12,339 nt of DNA from positions 1 through 12,339 of the forward strand of contig JAUWOM010000023.1 in assembly GCA_030612085.1 (NCBI GenBank), read 5' to 3'. Origin of the DNA: Actinomycetes bacterium (GTDB lineage: Bacteria; Actinomycetota; Humimicrobiia; JAHJRV01). Shown here in pieces: positions 6,810 through 12,339 of the stretch. How positions within the stretch are numbered: position 1 is the stretch's first letter; each line of letters begins with the position of its first letter. The position numbers and the translations under genes are program-made. The notes under the pieces were generated by a model. The model was not told where the DNA came from. It worked only from the letters and a program-made list of their open reading frames with translations, and searched no databases.

Positions 6810-8045
6810 ATGAAAATAAAAAAAGTAGTTGCTTCAAAGGGATTCTCCGGTTTTTATTATGATGATCAAGCAGCTATAAAATCTCATGCAAAACATGATG
6901 GATTCGCCTATTCAGGAGAACCTATTACTCCAGGCTTTAGTACAATAAGGATTGCTGGTGAAAGCATTTCAGTCATGTTAGTTTTGGATGAAGGTAGAAT
7001 TGCATATGGTGATTGTGTAGCTGTTCAGTACTCTGGAGCAGCTGGTAGAGATGCACTTTTTTTAGCTGATGATTATCTTCCTATTATAAATGAGAAAATT
7101 GCGCCATTAATGGTTGAACGTGAGATAGAAAATTTCAAGAATATGGCTGAAGAGTTAGATAATTTAAAAGTTAATGGAGAACGATTACATACTGCACTTC
7201 GATATGGAATAACCCAGGCTATTTTAAATGCTGTTTCAAGAAAAAAGCATATTACTATGGCTGAGGTTATATCCCAAGAATATGGTATAGAAATTCAAGA
7301 GGAACCAGTTCCAATATTTGCTCAGAGTGGGGATGATAGGTATAACAATGCAGATAAAATGATAATAAAGGGAATTCAAGTTCTTCCTCATGGACTGATA
7401 AACAATGTTGAAGAGAAGTTAGGCAGGAGAGGGGAGAAATTAATGGATTATCTATCATGGCTTAGAACAAGAGTGGTTCAATTAGGTAAACCTGATTATA
7501 ATCCTATATTTCATCTTGATGTTTATGGAACATTTGGACAGGCATTTAATAATAATATGGAAACAATTGCAAAATATATTATGAACTTAGAACGGATCTC
7601 TCAACCATATCGTCTCAGGATTGAGGGACCTGTTGATGCAGGAAGTAAAGAAGGCCAGATAAAATCTATGCGAGAGTTAAGAACAGAATTAAAGAAAATA
7701 GGAAGTAAGACTGAAATAATAGCTGACGAGTGGTGTAATACATTTGAGGACATTAAAGACTTTGTACATGGAGAGGCTGCTGATATGATTCAAATTAAGG
7801 CTCCAGATTTGGGAGGAATAAATAATACTATAGAAGCTATTTTATTTTGTAAGAAACATGGTGTAGGAGCATATCTTGGTGGAAGTTGTAATGAAACGGA
7901 TCGTAGTGCTCGAATATGTGCTCATATAGCTTTAGCAACAGGACCATGTCAGATTCTTGCAAAACCTGGGATGGGAGTAGATGAGGCTGTGATGTTAATA
8001 AACAATGAAATGAATAGAACCCTTACACTTATAAAAAATAGATAA
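6810..8045 (+). CDS. mal: Methylaspartate ammonia-lyase
   Basis: Enolase-superfamily enzyme (EC 4.3.1.2) that removes ammonia from L-threo-3-methylaspartate to give mesaconate, the second step of glutamate fermentation by the methylaspartate pathway. The active-site set is visible: H194 (VLPHG), three Mg2+ ligands D237 (FHLDVYG), E272 (IEGPVD) and D306 (IADEW), and the base K330 in IQIKAPDLGG, each within one residue of the Citrobacter amalonaticum numbering. The 411-residue length is normal. A strong purine-rich GGGGGAGG (6792-6799) precedes the ATG by ten bases. It is the last methylaspartate gene here; the next enzyme, mesaconate hydratase, is absent from the window. The order S-L-E-mal is the same as in glutamate-fermenting clostridia. 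Confidence 0.97.
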   Translation: MKIKKVVASKGFSGFYYDDQAAIKSHAKHDGFAYSGEPITPGFSTIRIAGESISVMLVLDEGRIAYGDCVAVQYSGAAGRDALFLADDYLPIINEKIAPLMVEREIENFKNMAEELDNLKVNGERLHTALRYGITQAILNAVSRKKHITMAEVISQEYGIEIQEEPVPIFAQSGDDRYNNADKMIIKGIQVLPHGLINNVEEKLGRRGEKLMDYLSWLRTRVVQLGKPDYNPIFHLDVYGTFGQAFNNNMETIAKYIMNLERISQPYRLRIEGPVDAGSKEGQIKSMRELRTELKKIGSKTEIIADEWCNTFEDIKDFVHGEAADMIQIKAPDLGGINNTIEAILFCKKHGVGAYLGGSCNETDRSARICAHIALATGPCQILAKPGMGVDEAVMLINNEMNRTLTLIKNR

Positions 8046-8094
8046 TTGTGAGGATTATTGATGACCTTTCATATTTTTAAAGATATATTTTTAT

Positions 8095-8150
8095 ATGTAG
8101 GGCAACCCTTTAGGGTTACCTTATTAAGCAAGGCTAAAGCCTTGCTCTAC
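8095..8150. repeat. Two-hairpin dispersed repeat, copy B
   Basis: Same element and orientation as copy A, 56 bases, with hairpins GCAACCCT/AGGGTTAC (one mismatch) and GCAAGGCT/AGCCTTGC (perfect). The distal end reads CTCTAC and then diverges from the CTACAT seen in copies A and C. It lies about 50 bases after the mal stop and could contribute to the 3' end of that transcript. The remaining 8046-8318 spacer is AT-rich without an ORF. Confidence 0.9.
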
Positions 8151-8187
8151 TCAATAGAATAGAAATATTATTAATGAATAAATATAA

Positions 8188-8224
8188 AAAATCTTTTTAA
8201 AAAATTTTTTAAAAGAAAGATTTT
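8188..8224. terminator. AT-rich palindrome, possible bidirectional terminator
   Basis: A nearly loop-free A6T6-centred palindrome (centre 8204/8205) extends outward through TTTT/AAAA and, after a short bulge, AAAATCT/AGATTTT. It lies between mal and the small membrane protein gene. The stem has almost no G or C, so termination strength is doubtful; it may only be local AT-rich sequence. Confidence 0.25.
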
Positions 8225-8318
8225 AGATTATAATTTATAAATTATAAATATCACTGATTTTTTAAAAGTATAAGAGATATTTTAAGATTAGAATTTTCAT
8301 TTTTGAAAGGAGGATAGC

Positions 8319-8591
8319 ATGGAGCAAAGTGAAGTAAAATCATCGGAAGGATTAACTGAAATAGTAACTGTTGGTGAATGGTTTATAACAATGTTGTTAA
8401 TGATTATTCCTTTAGTAAATATTATTCTATTATTTGTATGGGCATTTGGGTCCAACATAAAAATGAGTAAATCAAATTGGGCAAAAGCACAATTAATCTG
8501 GATGGCAATCGGTTTTGTAATCAGTATACTTTTTGGGATCTTGTTTTTTACTTTTTTTTATACAGGAATTACTAATTACCTTAAATATTAA
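8319..8591 (+). CDS. Small two-helix membrane protein of unknown function
   Basis: A 90-residue protein with two predicted transmembrane helices, about residues 21-43 and 57-82, joined by a short polar loop (GSNIKMSKSNWAKA). The N-terminal 18 residues are acidic and polar with no signal peptidase site. The pattern GEWFxTMLLxxIPLVNIILLFVWAFGS followed by a lysine-rich loop and LIWM is familiar from small uncharacterised membrane proteins of anaerobic bacteria, but no function is known to me. The start is well supported: AGGAGG at 8308-8313, five bases before ATG. It has its own spacer on both sides (273 bases before, 126 after), so it may be transcribed separately. A functional link with the glycine cleavage genes is not shown. 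Confidence 0.8.
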   Translation: MEQSEVKSSEGLTEIVTVGEWFITMLLMIIPLVNIILLFVWAFGSNIKMSKSNWAKAQLIWMAIGFVISILFGILFFTFFYTGITNYLKY

Positions 8592-8704
8592 TTAAAACTT
8601 TTATTTAACAGGTGATATTATAAGAAAGAAGAGAAGAATACTACTCATTATTTTTATATTTATGAGAATTTAAATCTTTAATAAAAAATGAAATAAAATA
8701 AATG

Positions 8705-8711
8705 AAGGAGG
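8705..8711 (+). promoter_or_regulatory. Ribosome binding site deciding the TTG start of gcvH
   Basis: AAGGAGG lies six bases before TTG 8718, and the resulting N-terminus MDFPEGLYYSKDHEW is the conserved beginning of H proteins. No in-frame ATG is available nearby. Confidence 0.75.
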
Positions 8712-8717
8712 AAAAAA

Positions 8718-9098
8718 TTGGATTTTCCAGAGGGACTTTATTATTCAAAAGACCATGAATGGGGGAAAGTTGAGGGAAACATAGTAATTGTTGGAATAAC
8801 TGATTACGCTCAGGATGCATTGGGAGATATAGTATTTTTAGAACTCCCGCCTGTTGGTACGGATGTCGAAGCTAATGTACCCTTTGGGACAATTGAATCA
8901 GTAAAATCAGTTTCAGATGTATACTCACCAGTAACTGGTAAAATAACTGAAGTAAATGATGCTGTTACAGATGCACCTGAAATAATAAATCAGGATCCAT
9001 ATGGTGAAGGTTGGATGGTTAAAATCGAGATGAATAACCCGGATGAGATAAAAGATTTAATATCTACTGAGGAATATCAAAAATCTACAGAGGAATAA
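8718..9098 (+). CDS. gcvH: Glycine cleavage system H protein
   Basis: Lipoyl carrier of the glycine cleavage system. It shuttles the aminomethyl group from the P protein to the T protein and is re-oxidised by the L protein. The lipoylation lysine is K63 in ESVKSVSD, preceded by GDIVFLELPPVG (36-47) and followed by the YSPVTGKITEVN half of the lipoyl hammerhead domain; EGWMVKIE is the conserved C-terminal strand. At 126 residues it has the normal length with a short acidic tail. It starts at TTG 8718. gcvPA follows after 194 bases and gcvPB after that, so an H-PA-PB cluster is clear. No gcvT or lipoamide dehydrogenase gene is present in the window, and no glycine riboswitch is recognisable upstream. 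Confidence 0.97.
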   Translation: MDFPEGLYYSKDHEWGKVEGNIVIVGITDYAQDALGDIVFLELPPVGTDVEANVPFGTIESVKSVSDVYSPVTGKITEVNDAVTDAPEIINQDPYGEGWMVKIEMNNPDEIKDLISTEEYQKSTEE

Positions 9099-9123
9099 AA
9101 GTAGCAAAATTAGTTATTAACTC

Positions 9124-9149
9124 TACAGGAACTAACCCAAGTTCCTGTA
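9124..9149 (+). other. Perfect hairpin downstream of gcvH
   Basis: TACAGGAACT (9124-9133) and AGTTCCTGTA (9140-9149) form a perfect 10-base-pair stem with a six-base loop, 26 bases after the gcvH stop. There is no T-run behind it, so it is not a standard intrinsic terminator. It may be an RNA-stability or processing structure, or part of the larger structured segment that continues to about 9215. Confidence 0.55.
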
Positions 9150-9292
9150 AGTTCGGTCATAGAAGAAGAAAGTTCTCTGCGTTAGCTGGGGGTAGTTCAC
9201 TAACTGATCAGAATAGTTTAAATTGTATTTTTAATTTTATTTTTAAATTTGATTTTAAAGTACTAATATTTAAATTTGTTAATATATAGCAT

Positions 9293-10642
9293 ATGGATTA
9301 TACTCCTCATTCTAATAAAGAAATCAAGGAAATGCTCTCTTTTTTAGGGATAAAATTTTTAAAGGATTTGTATAACAATATTCCAGACAAAATTAAACAA
9401 AAAAAAGAGCTAAAATTACCTGAACCATTAAGTGAAATTGAGCTTTTAGGAAGATTAAAATTTATAAGTAAAAAAAATATAAGTACAGACAACAGAATTT
9501 CATTTCTTGGAGCAGGTAATTATGATCACTTTATACCTTCTGTTGTAAATTATATAATCTCCAAACCAGAATTTTATACTGCTTATACTCCATATCAGTC
9601 AGAATTAAGTCAGGGAATTTTACAATCTATGTTTGAGTATCAGACAATGATGTGTGAATTAACTGGCATGGATATCTCTAACATCTCACTTTATGATGGT
9701 GCAACTTCTGTTGCAGAAGCTGCAAATATGGCTATATCTATAAATAAAAAGAAAAAAATCTTAATATCAGAAACTATACATCCAGAATATCGTCAAGTAC
9801 TAAAAACCTATATGAAGCCAAGAAAAATAGAGGTTTTTGAAATTCCTATGAAAGAAGGTATTACTGATAAGGGGCAAATAAAAGAAAATCTAATAGATGA
9901 ATCTTCATGTTTAATAATTCCTCAGCCAAATTTTTTTGGAAATTTAGAACCCATAGATGAGATATTTCCAATTTTATCGGGTAGTAATACTTTGGCTATC
10001 GCTTGTGTTAATCCATTATCTTTAGCATTACTTAAACCCCCAGCTGATTTTGGAGCTGATATTGTTGTTGGAGATGGTCAAATCTTAGGTAATCCACAAT
10101 CATTTGGAGGACCATCGTTTGGATTTTTAACTTGTAAAAAGAAATATTTAAGAAAAACACCTGGTAGAATTGTAGGTCAAACAGTGGATAGTGCTGGAAA
10201 TATTGGCTATGTTCTCACCCTTCAAACAAGAGAACAACATATCAGAAGAGAAAAGGCTACTTCAAATATATGTTCAAACCAATCTCTAAATGTATTAGCA
10301 GCTTGTGTTTATCTTTCATATGTTGGAAGAGATGGTTTATATGAAATTGCAGAACTTTGCTACAGGAATGCTCATTATCTTTTTCAAAAATTAGTAGCTA
10401 TTAAAGGAATAAACCCAACATTCAATTCTAAATTTTTCAATGAATTTGTTGTTTACATTGATTTGGATTCAACTGAATTGAAAAAAATATTATCAAAAAA
10501 AGGAATTTTAGGACCAATATGTTTAGAAGAATGGTACCCATCTCTCAAAAAAAGATACCTTTTTGCTGTTACAGAAAAAAGAACAAAAGATGAGATGGAT
10601 TTATTAATAGATACATTAAACAAAGCATTAAAGGTAAAATAA
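9293..10642 (+). CDS. gcvPA: Glycine dehydrogenase (decarboxylating) subunit 1
   Basis: N-terminal-half subunit of the split glycine decarboxylase P protein (EC 1.4.4.2). With GcvPB it forms the PLP enzyme that decarboxylates glycine and loads the aminomethyl group onto the lipoyl arm of GcvH. Typical blocks are the opening MDYTPHSNKEIKEML, GAGNYDHFIPSVV (73-85), AYTPYQSELSQGILQ (98-112), YDGATSVAEAA (134-144) and GDGQILGNPQSFGGP. Length (449) is normal for the two-subunit type found in Firmicutes, Thermotogae, archaea and several candidate phyla. The ATG at 9293 gives the family's usual N-terminus but lacks any recognisable Shine-Dalgarno sequence, unlike most genes around it. This subunit lacks the PLP lysine, as expected. 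A repeat copy separates it from gcvPB. Confidence 0.96.
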   Translation: MDYTPHSNKEIKEMLSFLGIKFLKDLYNNIPDKIKQKKELKLPEPLSEIELLGRLKFISKKNISTDNRISFLGAGNYDHFIPSVVNYIISKPEFYTAYTPYQSELSQGILQSMFEYQTMMCELTGMDISNISLYDGATSVAEAANMAISINKKKKILISETIHPEYRQVLKTYMKPRKIEVFEIPMKEGITDKGQIKENLIDESSCLIIPQPNFFGNLEPIDEIFPILSGSNTLAIACVNPLSLALLKPPADFGADIVVGDGQILGNPQSFGGPSFGFLTCKKKYLRKTPGRIVGQTVDSAGNIGYVLTLQTREQHIRREKATSNICSNQSLNVLAACVYLSYVGRDGLYEIAELCYRNAHYLFQKLVAIKGINPTFNSKFFNEFVVYIDLDSTELKKILSKKGILGPICLEEWYPSLKKRYLFAVTEKRTKDEMDLLIDTLNKALKVK

Positions 10643-10647
10643 ATTAA

Positions 10648-10705
10648 ATGTAGGGCAAGGCTTTAGCCTTGCTTAATAATGCAACCCTAAAGGGTTGCCC
10701 TACAT
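10648..10705. repeat. Two-hairpin dispersed repeat, copy C (inverted)
   Basis: A 58-base copy in opposite orientation to A and B, located five bases after the gcvPA stop and about 33 bases before the gcvPB start. It is the best-preserved copy: both hairpins are perfect and the outer ends TGTAGGGCAA and TTGCCCTACA form full 10-base terminal inverted repeats. Its position inside what should be one gcvPA-gcvPB transcript argues that it is either tolerated or used to set the relative expression of the two subunits. Confidence 0.92.
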
Positions 10706-10725
10706 ATAAAAATATATTAAATTTT

Positions 10726-10730
10726 GAAGG
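10726..10730 (+). promoter_or_regulatory. Ribosome binding site deciding the gcvPB start
   Basis: GAAGG lies eight bases before ATG 10739. The in-frame TTG at 10724 would place this motif inside the gene and has no ribosome site of its own, so ATG 10739 is preferred. Confidence 0.6.
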
Positions 10731-10738
10731 TTTTTAAT

Positions 10739-12190
10739 ATGAATGATAGGTTAATATTTCAAATACCCTATTTAGAAAAAGGTAAACAAATTTTACCAAC
10801 TGTACCAAATGAAATTTCTTCTATAGAGATTAATATTCCAGATAATTTAAAACGCAAAAAAGCTCCTGAATTACCTCAAATAAGTGAACCACAGTTGATT
10901 CGACATTATAATAAGCTTTCAAAGAAGAATTTTGGAGTTGATACTGGGTTTTATCCTTTGGGATCATGTACCATGAAATATAACCCGAAAATCAATGAAG
11001 AGATATCCAGGCTAGAGAATTTTGTCAATATTCACCCATATCAAGATGAAGAAGATATACAAGGTGCTCTCCAGCTCATGTATGAGCTAGATGTTCTTTT
11101 ATGTGAAATAACAGGTATGGATAAATTCACACTGCAGCCATCAGCTGGAGCTCATGGAGAATTAACAGGTTTATTTATTATAGATGCTTATCATAGAGAA
11201 AAAGGTAATAAAAGAAAAAATATTATAATCCCAGATTCAGCTCATGGTACTAATCCAGCAAGTGTTACTATGGCAGGTTATAATGCTGTTGCAGTTGATT
11301 CAGATGAAAATGGTAAAGTGGATCTAAAAAAATTAAATGAACTTTTAGATAAAGAAACTGCTGGATTGATGTTAACAAATCCAAACACATTAGGATTTTT
11401 CGATGAAAATATTTTGAAAATCTCAAAGATGGTTCATGATGTAGGTGGTTTAGTATATTATGATGGAGCAAATCTAAACGCTATAATGACAATATCCAAG
11501 CCACGGGATATGGGCTTTGATATTGTACACCTCAATCTTCACAAAACATTCTCTACACCACATGGTGGTGGAGGACCAGGCTCAGGTCCTATTGGAGTAA
11601 CTAAAGAACTTTCTAAATTTCTTCTTATCCCTACTGTAGAGTTAAATAATAAAGGAAGATATTATCTTAACTATGATAAAAAAGATTCAATAGGAAAAGT
11701 AAAAGCATTTTATGGGAATTTTAATGTGTTAATTAAAGCCTACTCATACATTCTCTCTTTAGGGGCAAAAGGGTTAAAAAGGGCGAGTCAATTAGCAGTT
11801 TTAAATGCAAATTATTTAAAGAAACATTTAAGTAAATATTATCATATTCCATATCCAGAAATTTGTATGCATGAATTTGTTATCTCAGCAATCTGGCAGA
11901 AAGAAAAGGGAATAAGAGCTTTAGATATTGCTAAAAGACTAATGGATTTTGGTTTTCACCCACCGACAATTTATTTTCCTCTGATTATAAATGAAGCAAT
12001 TATGATAGAGCCAACAGAAACAGAAAATAAAGAGACTCTGGATATGTTTATTAAAGCGATGATACAAATAGCAAAGGAATCAGATAAAAACCCAGAAATT
12101 TTAAAATCTGCACCACATAAAACTCAAATAAAAAGGCTAGACGAGGCTAAGGCTGCAAGAGACCTTATATTAAAATATGAATATAAATAG
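10739..12190 (+). CDS. gcvPB: Glycine dehydrogenase (decarboxylating) subunit 2
   Basis: C-terminal-half, PLP-binding subunit of the split glycine decarboxylase (483 residues from ATG 10739). The Schiff-base lysine is K269 in HLNLHKTFSTPHGGGGPG. Other family blocks are FYPLGSCTMKYNPK (71-84), PSAGAHGE (134-141), DSAHGTNPAS (166-175) and the aspartate of YYDGANLNA (D242) that contacts the PLP ring. The glycine-rich loop after the lysine and the C-terminal ALDIAKRLMDFGFHPPTIYFPL and EPTETE blocks are intact, so the enzyme should be functional with GcvPA. It acts in the cytoplasm; reaction is reversible, allowing glycine synthesis if the rest of the system is present. A longer reading from TTG 10724 would add five residues. 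It ends just before a hairpin and a convergent gene. Confidence 0.97.
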   Translation: MNDRLIFQIPYLEKGKQILPTVPNEISSIEINIPDNLKRKKAPELPQISEPQLIRHYNKLSKKNFGVDTGFYPLGSCTMKYNPKINEEISRLENFVNIHPYQDEEDIQGALQLMYELDVLLCEITGMDKFTLQPSAGAHGELTGLFIIDAYHREKGNKRKNIIIPDSAHGTNPASVTMAGYNAVAVDSDENGKVDLKKLNELLDKETAGLMLTNPNTLGFFDENILKISKMVHDVGGLVYYDGANLNAIMTISKPRDMGFDIVHLNLHKTFSTPHGGGGPGSGPIGVTKELSKFLLIPTVELNNKGRYYLNYDKKDSIGKVKAFYGNFNVLIKAYSYILSLGAKGLKRASQLAVLNANYLKKHLSKYYHIPYPEICMHEFVISAIWQKEKGIRALDIAKRLMDFGFHPPTIYFPLIINEAIMIEPTETENKETLDMFIKAMIQIAKESDKNPEILKSAPHKTQIKRLDEAKAARDLILKYEYK

Positions 12191-12240
12191 ATTTGTGGCA
12201 TAGTTTCGAAGACATTTTAGTCAAGAAACTATGCCCAAAT
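12191..12240. terminator. Hairpin between convergent genes, probable terminator
   Basis: GGCATAGTTTC (12197-12207) pairs perfectly with GAAACTATGCC (12225-12235), and the outer ATTTG/CAAAT extends the stem past one bulged T; the loop is 17 bases. It begins directly after the gcvPB stop. A T-rich run follows on the plus strand only after 13 bases, inside the end of the next gene, so it is not a textbook terminator, but its position between convergent genes supports the role. Confidence 0.55.
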
Positions 12241-12253
12241 CTTTCAACAATCT

Positions 12254-12339
12254 TTATTTTTTTTCTTTTTCTATTGCTATATCAAAGACCTCATCTACAT
12301 TATTAACAAATTTTATATCTAAAGCTTTCTTAACAGATT
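12254..12339 (-). CDS. C-terminal fragment of a probable Lon protease
   Basis: Only the last 27 residues are visible, entering from the right edge on the minus strand and ending at TAA (12254-12256). The SVKKALDIKFVNNVDEVFDIAI segment matches the end of LonA proteases, where a hydrophobic strand is followed by V-D-E-V-L-x-x-A-L; Bacillus Lon ends in a similar SVREGL...VDEVL...AL pattern. The catalytic serine-lysine region would lie outside the window. The gene converges on gcvPB with a hairpin between. So short a fragment cannot prove identity; a different protein with a similar tail is possible. Confidence 0.6.
   Translation of the reverse strand, partial: SVKKALDIKFVNNVDEVFDIAIEKEKK

Noticed and set aside
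8592..8717. Glycine riboswitch ahead of gcvH
   Set aside because: The 126-base spacer is almost entirely A and T and shows none of the conserved GGAGAG/ACCGA-type glycine aptamer segments.
9121..9215. tRNA gene or T-box leader in the gcvH-gcvPA spacer
   Set aside because: No cloverleaf with a T-arm GTTCRA motif in the right place, and no AGGGTGGNACCGCG T-box sequence.
9307..9492. Minus-strand 61-codon frame within gcvPA
   Set aside because: Fully inside the conserved N-terminal region of gcvPA, with no independent support.
5119..10705. CRISPR array suggested by repeated hairpin motifs
   Set aside because: Copies are kilobases apart, differ in orientation and carry genes between them; there is no regular repeat-spacer pattern.

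Overview
This is a strongly AT-rich window from what looks like an anaerobic, amino-acid-fermenting bacterium. Evidence for that is low-GC codon use, frequent TTG starts preceded by clear Shine-Dalgarno sequences, an adenosylcobalamin-dependent glutamate mutase, a small two-cluster ferredoxin and a split two-subunit glycine decarboxylase. The dispersed two-hairpin repeats resemble those seen in genomes of uncultivated anaerobic phyla, but the phylum cannot be fixed from the sequence alone.

Layout. Positions 1-3091 (minus strand) form one operon, read right to left: an ATP-grasp acyl-CoA synthetase beta subunit, its alpha subunit, a small 2x[4Fe-4S] protein, and a citryl-CoA lyase-type (citrate-synthase fold) gene cut by the left edge. 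A generic pipeline would name the first two succinyl-CoA ligase. Their motifs, and the lyase next door, look more like an ATP-citrate lyase split into separate polypeptides. Positions 3092-3252 are a divergent promoter region in which the two -35 boxes form an inverted repeat. Positions 3253-8045 (plus strand) carry glutamate mutase S subunit, the MutL-type reactivator, glutamate mutase E subunit and methylaspartate ammonia-lyase, the classical methylaspartate route from glutamate to mesaconate. Positions 8319-8591 encode a small two-helix membrane protein. Positions 8718-12190 hold gcvH, gcvPA and gcvPB of the glycine cleavage system; the T and L proteins are not in the window. A convergent partial gene at the right edge has a Lon-protease-like C-terminus.

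How the genes may work together. Glutamate is rearranged to 3-methylaspartate and deaminated to mesaconate; hydration would give citramalate. The divergent operon supplies an ATP-dependent CoA ligase and a citryl-CoA-lyase-type enzyme. The tempting hypothesis is that these activate citramalate and cleave citramalyl-CoA to acetyl-CoA and pyruvate, replacing the acyl-carrier-protein citramalate lyase of clostridia. Plain citrate cleavage is the conservative alternative. No mesaconate hydratase is visible here.

Intergenic regions carry three copies of a roughly 58-bp two-hairpin repeat (5119, 8095 and, inverted, 10648), one copy of a CATTCTGA-type dispersed repeat (6680) and an unexplained structured segment before gcvPA. 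No gene-free stretch exceeds 300 bases.
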